From Lysobacterales bacterium (GTDB lineage: Bacteria > Pseudomonadota > Gammaproteobacteria > Xanthomonadales > SZUA-5), in contig JALHRS010000048.1 in assembly GCA_022841325.1 (NCBI GenBank), positions 1-44,832 on the forward strand: a DNA stretch of 44,832 nt. Direction: 5' to 3'. The position numbers and the translations under genes are program-made. Below are positions 7,735 through 16,567 of the stretch, piece after piece. Below the pieces are notes generated by a model, which saw nothing but the letters and a program-made list of their open reading frames with translations, had not been told where the DNA came from and made no database searches. Numbering within the stretch: position 1 is the first letter of the stretch; every line of letters begins with the position of its first letter.

Positions 7735-9414
7735 TCAACCACTCGGCACTTGCGGCGTTTCGAAGCCGTCGAAGTACAGCTGGTCGCTCCACTCATCGGC
7801 GCCCAGATCAAAGGGGCCGCTGTGATTGGGTACGCCGGGAGCGTCGAATCCGCGCTGCTGGCCGTCGATGTCCAGCAGGCGCGGCACCGAGGTAGCCGTC
7901 GGGTTGTAGCAGTAGTCGATCAGGGGTGAATTGGCGGACAGGCGAAAATCATCTCCGGCCGGATTGACGAACAGCGGATCGGCCACGATGAAGTCGGCGC
8001 CGATGACGATGAAGGGCTCCACGCTGAAGTCGATGCAGTCGAAGCTGGCCGACTGGGCAATGAAGGCATCGATGGTGGTCACGCCAGGCGCTTCGTAGAT
8101 GATCGAGTTGTGTATCTGCAGCGTGCCGAAGCTGCCGCCGATGGCGGTGGTCAGATTCGCGTTGTGAGTGACGGTGTTGTAGTACGCGCGCAGATTCGAG
8201 TTCACCGATTCGATGACCGTTTGCGCCAGGCTGTTGCGGGCGATGATGTTGCCCTGCAGCCAGGCATCGCTGTTGGCCAGGCGAATGGCGCTGCCGGCCG
8301 CGGCCCGGTTCGCGGTGACCCAGGTGCCACGCAGATCCAGGCTGTAGCCGATCATGTTGATGGCGCCGCCGGTGTTGCCGGCCAGATTGTCCTCCAGTCG
8401 CGAGCAGCGCCTGCCGCCCTGGCAGCCTTCAAAGGGCACCATGGTCACGGAAGCTGAGCTCTGGGCATGGATGGCGCCGCCATCGCGACCGGCGCTGTTG
8501 CTGTTGAGCTGGGCGCCGACCAGGGTGAGTCCGGAGTTGTCCAGCCAGAAGGCGCCGCCATCAAAGCCCGCGTCGTTCAGATTGAAATTGACCAGGAAGT
8601 GGGCGCCGCCCAGGCCGATGATCTGGCTGTTGTTGCGCGCATGGACGCCGCCGCCGGAGCCGCTGGCACGGTTGAAATAGACGCCATCGCCGACGGTGGG
8701 CGCGATGATGGCGACCGAGCAATGGTCGGCGTAGATGCCACCGCCGTTGAGCGCTTCGTTGTCGAACAGATTGCCTTCGAAGCGCAGCAGGGTGCCCGCG
8801 CTGCTGCTGCAATAGATGCCGCCGCCGGCATCGGTGGCGCTGTTGCCGAAGATCTGGCTGTCCGCATCGATGAACAGGCGGGCGCTGGTGCTGCCGTTGA
8901 AATGGATGGCACCGCCGCGCCCGGAGCTGTTGCCGCTGAGCGAGACATTGTTCAGCGTGACCCGGTTGGAGCCGTCGATCTCGATGCCACCGCCGAAATC
9001 GGCGTCGGGCTCGCCGCCAGTGATGCCGAGATTCTGCAGATAGAGATCGCGCACGCTGCCGTCGCCGGCAAGAATCTCGATCACGCTGTCGGCAGCGCCG
9101 CCGGCGCCATTCAGGGTTGTGCGACCACTGGGCACAGTGTCGGCGCAATCGCTGTAGCCGCCGATCAGCCACAGCGACTGGTTGGCGATGTTCAGCGCTA
9201 CTGCACTGTAGCTCTGGTTTCGGGCGATATGGATGAAGTCGGTGCCGGGGTTGGATTGGGCCTGGCTGATGGCGGCTGCCAGATCCGTGTGCGTGCAGGC
9301 GGCATCGGCCCCCACGGTATAGGTGGCCGCTGCGGCAGGGCCAGCCAGAGTGAACGCGGTCACAGCCAGCCCTGTTCGCAATGCCCTCCGAGCATCGAGC
9401 AGAAATCTGTCCAT
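7735..9414 (-). CDS. Exported parallel beta-helix protein with DGFE tail
   Basis: A 559-residue exported protein. Residues 1-30 are a signal peptide ending in GPAAAA. The body is a run of short repeats of the kind GGAIH, GGGIY and NNxS typical of right-handed parallel beta-helices and Pmp-like adhesins (GGGIEIDGSNRVTLNNVSLS and many similar). Near the end is LGADEW, related to the G-A-x-E-x closing motif of CSLREA-type beta-helix proteins, then LYFDGFE and a seven-residue tail. The DGFE ending is shared with the proteins ending at 11315 and 39632 and may be a sorting or maturation tag. It is divergent from 9520 and convergent with the flavin operon. Ligand unknown; surface or periplasmic location inferred. 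Confidence 0.8.
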   Translation of the reverse strand: MDRFLLDARRALRTGLAVTAFTLAGPAAAATYTVGADAACTHTDLAAAISQAQSNPGTDFIHIARNQSYSAVALNIANQSLWLIGGYSDCADTVPSGRTTLNGAGGAADSVIEILAGDGSVRDLYLQNLGITGGEPDADFGGGIEIDGSNRVTLNNVSLSGNSSGRGGAIHFNGSTSARLFIDADSQIFGNSATDAGGGIYCSSSAGTLLRFEGNLFDNEALNGGGIYADHCSVAIIAPTVGDGVYFNRASGSGGGVHARNNSQIIGLGGAHFLVNFNLNDAGFDGGAFWLDNSGLTLVGAQLNSNSAGRDGGAIHAQSSASVTMVPFEGCQGGRRCSRLEDNLAGNTGGAINMIGYSLDLRGTWVTANRAAAGSAIRLANSDAWLQGNIIARNSLAQTVIESVNSNLRAYYNTVTHNANLTTAIGGSFGTLQIHNSIIYEAPGVTTIDAFIAQSASFDCIDFSVEPFIVIGADFIVADPLFVNPAGDDFRLSANSPLIDYCYNPTATSVPRLLDIDGQQRGFDAPGVPNHSGPFDLGADEWSDQLYFDGFETPQVPSG

Positions 9415-9519
9415 GAACTCACGGTAGCCATGTGCGCGCGGCCCGTGTTGACCCTGATCAATCCATGGTGCCCGCTACAGTGGTGCACTGGGGATATGAA
9501 CCCCATCAAGGAGCGCACC

Positions 9520-11010
9520 ATGAATCGTTACTTGCTCGGCGCTCTGAGCCTGCTGGCCCTGGTGAACATCGCCCATGCTGACCCCCTGGGCAGTGCCTTC
9601 ACCTATCAGGGCGAGCTGAATGTCTCGAATCAGCCGGCCAATGGCAGCTACGACTTCGAGATCGCCCTGTATTCGGTCTCCGGTGGTGGCATTGCGCTGG
9701 ACACCGCAGTGCGCGGCGATGTCCAGGTCAGTCAGGGCCTGTTCTCGGTGACGCTGGACTACACCGATATTCCCTTCGCAACCTCCACCCAGTACTACCT
9801 GGAACTGCGGGTGCGCGACGGTGCCAGTACCGGTTCGTACACCACCCTGTTGCCGCGCCAGCCGATCTACGCCACGCCCTACGCGCAGCACGCAAAGACC
9901 GTGGATGCGTCCGCCCTCGTCGGTGCGGCGGCAGCCCGGCCTACCCTCAGCAACCATGTGATCACCCTGCCAGGGCCGCCATTTCCGATTGCCGGGGACA
10001 GCAGCATGACGATAGGCGTCGATGGTCTGCCCATCGCCAGCGTCTACGATTCGGCCAATGGCAATCTGCTGGCCCTGCATTGCGACGACCCGGCCTGCGC
10101 GCAGCTGACGATGACGGTGCTCGACAGCATCGGTATCGTCGGTCGTGGCAACTCGATCATCGTCGCCCAGAATGGCTTGCCGGTGATCAGTTACATCGAT
10201 ACCACCAACGGTGCACTGAAGCTCGCCCGTTGCACCGATGCGCGCTGCACCGCCGCCACGCTGTCGGTGGTCGATCCGGCCGTTGGCGACAGTCCACGCA
10301 GCGTCATCCTGACCGCCAACAGTGCCACCCCGGGCACCGTGGACATCGTCTACCGTGACGAAATTCAGGGCGACGTCGAGAGCGCAACCTGCACGCCGAC
10401 AGGTAGTTGCACCTTCGCCACCATCGATTCGGCCAACAATGTCGGGCGCGCACTGGATGTCGTCCGCAGCGGTTCACGCATCTTCATTGCCTACGGCGAT
10501 TCAACGACCGGATCGCTGCGGCTGAAGAGCTGCGCTTCCTTCATCAGCAATTGCGCCGGCAGCACGGCGATCACCGTCGATGGAACGGCGGTCGCCGCCG
10601 ACATTGCGCTGGTGGTTCCGCCCGACGCCCGCCTGCTGCTGCTCTATGTGCGCGGTACCGAGTTGCGTACCGCCCGCTGCGACACCCAGTTCTGCGCGTC
10701 GACGACTGCCGGGGGTGTGATCAGCGGCGGCCGGGGGGCGGTAACCGCCATGCTCGGTGGTGATGGTCTGCCGGCGATGATGGCCCTGACCGACAATTTT
10801 TCTGGCGCGAGCTTCCTGAAGTGCCTGGATCAGGGCTGCACGGAGGTGCTCTCAGGCGCTGGTATCGGGTCCTCGCCCGGCGTGCTCAATGCGCGACCGG
10901 CCCTGACGCTGGGTGCCCATGGAAATCCGATCGTGGGCTTCCGCCTGTCCGGGAACTACCGCCTGTGGGTGTGTGACGCGCCCGATTGCGCACCCACGCG
11001 TCGACGCTGA
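9520..11010 (+). CDS. Exported beta-repeat protein, function unknown
   Basis: A 496-residue exported protein with a signal peptide (RYLLGALSLLALVNIAHA). Residues 22-130 contain AFTYQGELNVSNQPANGSYDFEIALY, a beta-sandwich module seen at the N-terminus of many exported bacterial proteins. From about 150 to 480 there are repeating units with xGLPxxSxxD and LxxxxCxDxxC (CDDPACAQ, CTDARCTA, CDTQFCAS, CLDQGCTE, CDAPDCAP). Each has a C-x(4)-C pair, suggesting propeller-like blades with one disulfide each. The ATG at 9520 has AAGGAG six bases upstream; the long upstream extension of the frame is antisense to the beta-helix gene and rejected. The next gene follows after 11 bases. Confidence 0.75.
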   Translation: MNRYLLGALSLLALVNIAHADPLGSAFTYQGELNVSNQPANGSYDFEIALYSVSGGGIALDTAVRGDVQVSQGLFSVTLDYTDIPFATSTQYYLELRVRDGASTGSYTTLLPRQPIYATPYAQHAKTVDASALVGAAAARPTLSNHVITLPGPPFPIAGDSSMTIGVDGLPIASVYDSANGNLLALHCDDPACAQLTMTVLDSIGIVGRGNSIIVAQNGLPVISYIDTTNGALKLARCTDARCTAATLSVVDPAVGDSPRSVILTANSATPGTVDIVYRDEIQGDVESATCTPTGSCTFATIDSANNVGRALDVVRSGSRIFIAYGDSTTGSLRLKSCASFISNCAGSTAITVDGTAVAADIALVVPPDARLLLLYVRGTELRTARCDTQFCASTTAGGVISGGRGAVTAMLGGDGLPAMMALTDNFSGASFLKCLDQGCTEVLSGAGIGSSPGVLNARPALTLGAHGNPIVGFRLSGNYRLWVCDAPDCAPTRRR

Positions 11011-11021
11011 GGGCTGCAGTC

Positions 11022-11315
11022 ATGCCTCTTGTCTCCAGATCACGGGCCATTGCAGCGCTGCTCGGTGTCGTTCTGTTGATGTTCTGCGTTGAGCACACGC
11101 ATTCGCAATCGAGCGGCGGCGCCTATGAGCTTCGCGCGCATGCCCTGGATTCCGGCGGCCGGTCGAGTGGCGGCATCTACAGCGTGCAAGGCCTGATCGG
11201 TCAGGCGGCCACCAGCACCTCCAGCGCCGGTGTCTACAGAATCACGGCGGGCTTGCTGAGACAGCGCCCAGCGCTGCCCGACGCGGTCTTCTCGGACGGT
11301 TTCGAGTCACCATGA
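11022..11315 (+). CDS. Small exported protein with C-terminal DGFE tail
   Basis: A 97-residue protein: signal peptide to about residue 30 (LLGVVLLMFCVEHTHS), then a Gly/Ser-rich stretch, and an ending AVFSDGFESP. The middle (GGRSSGGIYSVQGLIGQ, AGVYRITAGL) resembles the short beta module with S-G-G-x-Y-x-L found in many exported proteins of this order. It lies 11 bases after the 496-residue gene and is probably in its operon. It is one of three proteins here ending in an aromatic-x-DGFE motif, and the small size makes it a clean case for testing that tail. Confidence 0.7.
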   Translation: MPLVSRSRAIAALLGVVLLMFCVEHTHSQSSGGAYELRAHALDSGGRSSGGIYSVQGLIGQAATSTSSAGVYRITAGLLRQRPALPDAVFSDGFESP

Positions 11316-11586
11316 GCCGGACAAGCGCGGTGGCTCGCTGTGTCACTGCCCCGTCGAATGATCCAAAGCCAGTGAAAAGTCGATTTTCCAACGCAGACCT
11401 TCTATCCGGCGCGCTGCAAAGGGCAGACTAGCGGCGGTCTGATGGTTCATGGCTCTGATCTATAGACCCGGTTGGTCTGTTTTTCAGTGCCGGCGAAGCG
11501 GTGCAACGACCGAACTGCCATCCCCCGGAAGGGTCGCTGTTGCTACGATACGAGTGCGGCGCCTACCTTTCGGTATCCCAGGCACA

Positions 11587-14500
11587 ATGCCAATACAACA
11601 ACGCGCGGATCGCAAGAAGACACTTGCCGCACACTCCCGGCTCCGAATCGGCGCACTGTTGGTGCGGCCAGATCGACTCATGGTCTCGCTCGACGGCAAT
11701 GAAATCGCTCTGGAGCCGCGGGTCATGGAAGTGCTTTTGGCCCTGGCCGAGCACGCCGGTGAAGTCATCAGCGCCGAGCAACTGCTGATCGAGGTCTGGC
11801 GCGGGACCTTTTATGGCGACAACCCGGTTCACAAGGCCATTGCCTATCTGCGCAAAGCCTTCAATGACGACCCCAAGTCGCCGCGGTACATCGAGACCAT
11901 TCGGAAACGGGGTTATCGGCTGATCGCCACGGTCTCCTATCCCGACGACTACCGCCGCGTTGCCACGCAGACCTCGACCTGGACCGGCGCCAACCCCTAC
12001 GTCGGCCTCGCCGCATTCGACAGCGAACACGCCGGCGTGTTCTTCGGGCGCAGCCGGGTCACCGCCGATCTCCTCGCCGCGATGCGCCAGCAGATGGAAA
12101 ACCAACGGCGCCTTGTGCTCATCGTTGGTGCCAGCGGCTGCGGCAAGACGTCCCTGGTGAATGCCGGCGCGATACCGCTGCTGCGTCAGGAGGGCGGTTT
12201 CGACGGATTGCGTGCGCTCTCGGTCGCAAGCTGTGATCTGGCCGGCGTCGAAATCGACGATACCTTGATCCATCTTGCCGCAGCTCTGAAGACCTGGACC
12301 TTGGGCGGCCGGCCCTTGTTCGCTCCCGGTCCGGCGACGGGACTTGCCGCTGCCATCCAGGAGTCGCCGGAATCGATCGGTGCCAGCATCGAAGATGCCT
12401 TCCGCCGCTATCCAGCGCGCGAACTTGCAGCGCAGCCGCATGCGCATCTGCTGCTGTTGATCGACCACGCCGAGGCCTTGGTCGCTACCCCGGTGCAACA
12501 GCCGAAACGGAATGCCGCGTTCGCGCGCGCGCTGCACCATCTTTGCGACTCGCCGCGCGTGATGGTGGCGATGATTGTCCGTGGCGACTTCTACCTTGCT
12601 CTGGTCGAAGCCTATCCAGAGATCGCCGAACGCAAGCTCGGCGAGGGCCACTTCGATGTCCTGACTCCGCGTTCCGGCGAAATCGCCCAGATCATTCGCA
12701 TACCCGCGGCATTGGCGGGTCTGAGCTTCGGCGAAGACCCGAACACGACAGAGCACCTAGACGACGTGTTGCGTGACGCAGCCAGCGCACACACGGATGC
12801 GCTACCGCTGCTGCAGCACACGCTGCAGGCGCTTTATGAGCGTCGCAGCAGCAGGAGCGAACTGCGCTTTGACGTCTACAGACAGATCGGCGGCCTCGAG
12901 GGAGCGCTCGCGCATCGCGCAGAGGAAGTGTTCGCCGCGCTCCCCGATGCATCAAGACACAGCCTCGACAGCGTCTTCTCGCAGTTGATCGTCATGCAGC
13001 AGGAAAGCAACAGCGTCAGCGCCCGCCGGGTGCCATGGTCGGCGTTGGACGAGAACGCTCGCGTACTTGCAGAGAGTTTCGTCCGGGCGCGGTTGTTCGT
13101 CGGAGAGTTGAGCGATGGCCAGGCCGGCTTCCGAGTCGCGCATGAAGCTCTGTTGCGGCAGTGGCCACGTGCGCGCGACTGGACCCAGGACAACCGTCGT
13201 CTCCTGCAAGCCAAAGCACGCCTGCGCCGCGCGGCTGCCCGTTGGGCCGACGAAGGTCATAGCGTCGATCAACTGCTCAATCCCGGTCGACCCTTGCGGG
13301 AGGCCATGGAAGCGGCCCGGCAGTTGCCAGACGACCTCGATCAGCACGAACGCGACTTCCTGCGGGCATCGGAGCGACTCGATCGCCGCAAGCGCAGACT
13401 GCGGGCCGGCGCGATAACCAGCCTGGCGGTGTTCGCGCTGGTGTCCGCGATACTGGCCTCACTCGCGTCGCAGGCCCGCAACGAGGCCGAGCATCGTCGG
13501 GAAGAGGCGATGCAATTGTCCGAATTCATGCTGGTGGATCTGGCCGAGAAGCTGCGTCCGCTGGGCAACCTCAAACTCCTCGATGGCATCAGCACCCGGG
13601 CACTCACTCAACTGGAACGCCAACCGGAAGCGCAGACGCGCCCCGAAGACCTCGTCAACCGGTCGCGTGCTCTGCGCACGGTCGGCGAAGTGAAGATGGA
13701 GGAAGGGAAGCTCGAGGAGGCAGAATCCGCCTTCGCGCGCGCCAACGAGGCCGCGCGAGGCGCGGTCGAACGCTCGCCAAACTCCGAGGAAGCCATTGCC
13801 GAACTGGGCGTCGCTGGCTATTGGCTCGGCTACTACCATTACCGCCAAGGCGAGTTTGACCAAGCGCGCGAACACTGGATCACGTATCTGCGGAGCAGCG
13901 AACACCTGATCCGCCTGGACCCACAGAACCAGGACTGGCGGATCGAGCGCTCATACGCGCTCAACAATCTCGGTGCCGTAGCCCGAGATCAAGGCCGGAT
14001 CAGTGAGGCCCTCTTGAACTTCAAGAGCTCCGCAGCCATCAAGGCTGAGGTGCTCTCGACTCGACCCGACGACAGGGCATTGCGGTACGATCTGGTCGAC
14101 ACGCTTTCGTGGATCAGTAGTGGCGACGAATCAGAAGGACGCCTGCAGGCGGCAGCGTCCGGCTACGCCGAGCAGATCGCCATGCTGCGCATGCTGGTCA
14201 CCGGCAATGCCGATGCGCTGGTCTGGGATCGACGCCTCGGAACTGCGCTTCTGAGCAGCGCCCGACTCGAGGTATCGCGCGGACATCTGAACGAGGCGCG
14301 CATGCAGATCGAAGAGAGCGTTGCCCGATTGTCGTCAGTGACCGAGCGTGAACCCGGCAACAAGGTCTGGGCCCGCGACCTGGCCCTGGCGCATATCGAG
14401 GCTAGCGAAATCGCCAAACTGGACGGAGACCACAGCAAACAGCGCTCCGACCTCGAGGAAGCTCAGAGGCTGATCCAGCGCATGATGGACTCCGGAGACA

Positions 14501-15069
14501 CATCGCTCGCTTTGCAGCGTCTGCACGCTTCCGCCCAGTTGCTGATCCTCAGGTCCGGAATCGATGCCGGGGACGCCGAGATCACGGCAAAGTGGGAAAC
14601 AACGATGCTGGAACTGGAGCGCATTGCCGCAGCTTCGCACGGTGGCATTCCCGAGACAGTGGTCCTCGCCAAGGCCCTGATAGACCGCGGACAATACCGT
14701 TCAAAGAGCGGCTCGATGAGCACCGCCCGCAAAGATTGGGAGCGCGCGATCGGACTGCTCAGACCCATGGCAGGAACTTCCCGGGATCCGAATGTGATCG
14801 CACCCTGGACCCGAGCCCATCTTCTGCTCGGCGATCGAGATCCCGTCGAAACGGAAATCTCGTGGCTCAGGAGCATAGGCTACCTCGATCCGGCTTACAC
14901 CGTCCTGGTCAGCCCCAGCGACTCCCCGCCGCGGTCATCGCCGCCCAATCAGCTACCGAAGAGAAACCGCGAATGCACCGAACCCGACTCCGCAATCTGG
15001 AATGATCGGGATGGAAATTGCGGCGTCATTGCCGCGCAACCACAACTCACCGAAGGAAGGAACAACTGA
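11587..15069 (+). CDS. Winged-helix / STAND NTPase / TPR membrane regulator
   Basis: A 1160-residue protein of three parts. Residues 15-105 are an OmpR/CadC-type winged helix (VMEVLLALAEHAGEVISAEQ then YIETIRKRGYRL). Residues 135-560 are an nSTAND1-type NTPase, with NPYVGLAAFDSEHAGVFFGR as its entry motif, Walker A VGASGCGKTS at about 179-188 and Walker B LLLLIDHAEAL. A single transmembrane helix lies near 607-629. The C-terminal part (about 680-1090) is TPR-like helical repeats, presumably periplasmic. Such a protein could bind DNA in the cytoplasm while sensing a ligand outside, with NTP-driven oligomerisation as the switch. The ATG at 11587 is chosen by domain boundary; 11449 is an alternative. 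The stop is one base from the next start. As the first gene of the toxin-like island it is the likely regulator. Confidence 0.82.
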   Translation: MPIQQRADRKKTLAAHSRLRIGALLVRPDRLMVSLDGNEIALEPRVMEVLLALAEHAGEVISAEQLLIEVWRGTFYGDNPVHKAIAYLRKAFNDDPKSPRYIETIRKRGYRLIATVSYPDDYRRVATQTSTWTGANPYVGLAAFDSEHAGVFFGRSRVTADLLAAMRQQMENQRRLVLIVGASGCGKTSLVNAGAIPLLRQEGGFDGLRALSVASCDLAGVEIDDTLIHLAAALKTWTLGGRPLFAPGPATGLAAAIQESPESIGASIEDAFRRYPARELAAQPHAHLLLLIDHAEALVATPVQQPKRNAAFARALHHLCDSPRVMVAMIVRGDFYLALVEAYPEIAERKLGEGHFDVLTPRSGEIAQIIRIPAALAGLSFGEDPNTTEHLDDVLRDAASAHTDALPLLQHTLQALYERRSSRSELRFDVYRQIGGLEGALAHRAEEVFAALPDASRHSLDSVFSQLIVMQQESNSVSARRVPWSALDENARVLAESFVRARLFVGELSDGQAGFRVAHEALLRQWPRARDWTQDNRRLLQAKARLRRAAARWADEGHSVDQLLNPGRPLREAMEAARQLPDDLDQHERDFLRASERLDRRKRRLRAGAITSLAVFALVSAILASLASQARNEAEHRREEAMQLSEFMLVDLAEKLRPLGNLKLLDGISTRALTQLERQPEAQTRPEDLVNRSRALRTVGEVKMEEGKLEEAESAFARANEAARGAVERSPNSEEAIAELGVAGYWLGYYHYRQGEFDQAREHWITYLRSSEHLIRLDPQNQDWRIERSYALNNLGAVARDQGRISEALLNFKSSAAIKAEVLSTRPDDRALRYDLVDTLSWISSGDESEGRLQAAASGYAEQIAMLRMLVTGNADALVWDRRLGTALLSSARLEVSRGHLNEARMQIEESVARLSSVTEREPGNKVWARDLALAHIEASEIAKLDGDHSKQRSDLEEAQRLIQRMMDSGDTSLALQRLHASAQLLILRSGIDAGDAEITAKWETTMLELERIAAASHGGIPETVVLAKALIDRGQYRSKSGSMSTARKDWERAIGLLRPMAGTSRDPNVIAPWTRAHLLLGDRDPVETEISWLRSIGYLDPAYTVLVSPSDSPPRSSPPNQLPKRNRECTEPDSAIWNDRDGNCGVIAAQPQLTEGRNN

Positions 15070-15070
15070 T

Positions 15071-15469
15071 ATGACGAGATTCGTGCAAAATGACCATCTG
15101 GGTGCAGATGGAATCAAGATCCTGGAATTGACCATTTCGGATACTTCCAGTGGATTTACTTGGTCATACTCAAGCAAACGTATTATCACTGGGAAATCCG
15201 CAACGCCGGTCGAAGTGAAGCTGGTAAACAATACCAGTGCAGATGTTGCCATTGTCGACTACGCCAGCACTGGTGTCTCCGACCTGCATTCGCCGATAGC
15301 AGAATTCGAGTTGAACAGTAACCAGCAGCTGGCTACGTTTCTGATCGAACTCTACCCAAGACAATTGATCGACTTCGGGCTGTTTGTCAGTGTCAAGCCG
15401 GCTGGTGAGCCGCCAATCATACTGTTCTGCGATCCGCAGGCGAGCAACGATCCGATCGTCAGGCCCTGA
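15071..15469 (+). CDS. Small beta-rich protein, unknown
   Basis: A 132-residue protein without signal peptide, rich in alternating hydrophobic and polar residues (IKILELTISDTSSGFTWSY, PVEVKLVNNTSADVAIVDY, QLIDFGLFVSVKP). The pattern suggests a beta-sandwich. I recognise no family. It begins one base after the STAND gene's stop, with GGAAGG ten bases before its ATG, so it is co-transcribed with that regulator. A second small beta-rich protein of similar size is encoded at 18053, but I see no convincing sequence match between them. A lectin, toxin-component or ligand role is speculative. Confidence 0.6.
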   Translation: MTRFVQNDHLGADGIKILELTISDTSSGFTWSYSSKRIITGKSATPVEVKLVNNTSADVAIVDYASTGVSDLHSPIAEFELNSNQQLATFLIELYPRQLIDFGLFVSVKPAGEPPIILFCDPQASNDPIVRP

Positions 15470-15812
15470 TCACTGACAGAATCTCGGCAGTCCACCATAG
15501 ACGCCTGCGGCCGCGGCGACGGCTGTCGGCGTCACTGCCACGGAACGCGCCTCGGTCATGACCATTGCACTGGTCGACGGCGCATCCGCTGATCCCCCGG
15601 ATTTCACCCAAGCACCTCCGCCGGGTTCACAAACGCAATAAAATCAACAACCTGAAGATCGGAAGGTTTCCGGAAGGATTCAACACACCCGGGTGCGCAG
15701 GATAGGCCGCCAACGCCGCTGTCTCCCCTGTCGTGTCCGTGCAATCGGGTAAACGACCAGGTCTGGATAGCGACGCCACGCCGCCGCCATCCTTCCAGAC
15801 CAGGGGATCTTC
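15470..15812. other. Intergenic stretch without a supportable gene
   Basis: This 343-base gap holds no convincing open frame. It contains an AT-rich patch (AATAAAATCAACAA near 15638) that could belong to the promoter of the HTH gene, and a short palindromic stretch with TTCCGGAA near 15668. Neither is a firm call. Confidence 0.35.
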
Positions 15813-16205
15813 ATGGAACCCGCAAACTTCGACACCCAGCGCACCAGCGCTGACATCCAGGACTGCACCACCCCATCCCTCAGTTTCGACACCGGCCCTG
15901 TTTCGCCACCTGCCGTTCGCGATAGCGAGGGTGGCGCCAGCATGTCCGAGCTTTCCGCGGCTGAACGCCTGCACCGGGGCCGGGTACTGCTCGACAGCGC
16001 GCTCCTGCGCCGACTGCGTCACGCCAGATTGATGAGCCAACAGGACCTCGCCGACGATTGTTGGCGCCGCAACATCCCGCTGTCACTCACGACCATCAAA
16101 CGCGCCGAGCTCGGCCGCGCAGTTCGATTTCGCATCGCCCGCGAATTTGCACGCTGTTTCGAAGTGCCGATCGAACAGATCGCGGGAATTGAACTGGGCT
16201 CATGA
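15813..16205 (+). CDS. Small HTH (XRE/Cro-like) DNA-binding protein
   Basis: A 130-residue protein. The first 45 residues are Ser/Thr/Pro-rich and probably disordered. Residues 63-127 are a helix-turn-helix of XRE/Cro type: LRRLRHARLMSQQDLADDC is helices 1-2, PLSLTTIKRAELG contains the recognition helix, and IAREFARCFEVPIEQI closes the domain. The ATG at 15813 has AGGGGA five bases upstream; an internal ATG at 15942 is an alternative. This HTH subtype, with SLTTIKRAE-x-G, also occurs fused to STAND or kinase domains in related bacteria (from memory). Between the STAND regulator and the glycosyltransferase it probably controls the toxin-like genes. A hairpin follows the stop. Confidence 0.65.
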   Translation: MEPANFDTQRTSADIQDCTTPSLSFDTGPVSPPAVRDSEGGASMSELSAAERLHRGRVLLDSALLRRLRHARLMSQQDLADDCWRRNIPLSLTTIKRAELGRAVRFRIAREFARCFEVPIEQIAGIELGS

Positions 16206-16206
16206 A

Positions 16207-16227
16207 CACGGCTGCCTGCCAGCCGTG
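16207..16227. terminator. Perfect hairpin after the HTH gene
   Basis: An 8-bp perfect stem (CACGGCTG/CAGCCGTG) with a 5-base loop begins two bases after the HTH stop codon. There is no T-run, so it may be a weak or Rho-assisted terminator or an mRNA 3' stabiliser. The rest of the gap to 16567 has no supportable gene apart from a possible N-terminal extension of the glycosyltransferase frame from 16415. Confidence 0.4.
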
Positions 16228-16567
16228 CGTGGGCATACCCGTCGATTGAATTCAGGTGTTCACGCGTGGCTGGCCAGGCTCGCTCCTTCGCGGTGGCATT
16301 CAATGGATGCAGCGACAGCAAACTGAAAAGACACCAACCAGGACCTGATTAGAGCCGAAGCAATCACGCGCTTCAGCGCAATATGTTCTTGCGCTGCGAG
16401 TCAGGGCGAATGCGGTGAATTCAGGGGCAGAGGTTGTCCGCGATTATTGTCTCGGCTGCGGCCGGGCCAGTTCGGAAGGCGGTCATTGCGGAACCGTTGA
16501 CCCAGCGTATTGGAACTTCGCTCCGGCGAATCCAGACCAATATCCTGCTGCAGGAGTGAGAGGACAA

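Noticed and set aside
8467..9519. Upstream extension of the frame that encodes the 9520-11010 protein
   Set aside because: It is antisense to the beta-helix gene and Ala/Asp/Gly-rich; AAGGAG and a signal peptide place the start at 9520.
15470..15812. Further small toxin or antitoxin gene in the gap before the HTH gene
   Set aside because: Open frames there lack an RBS and protein-like composition.
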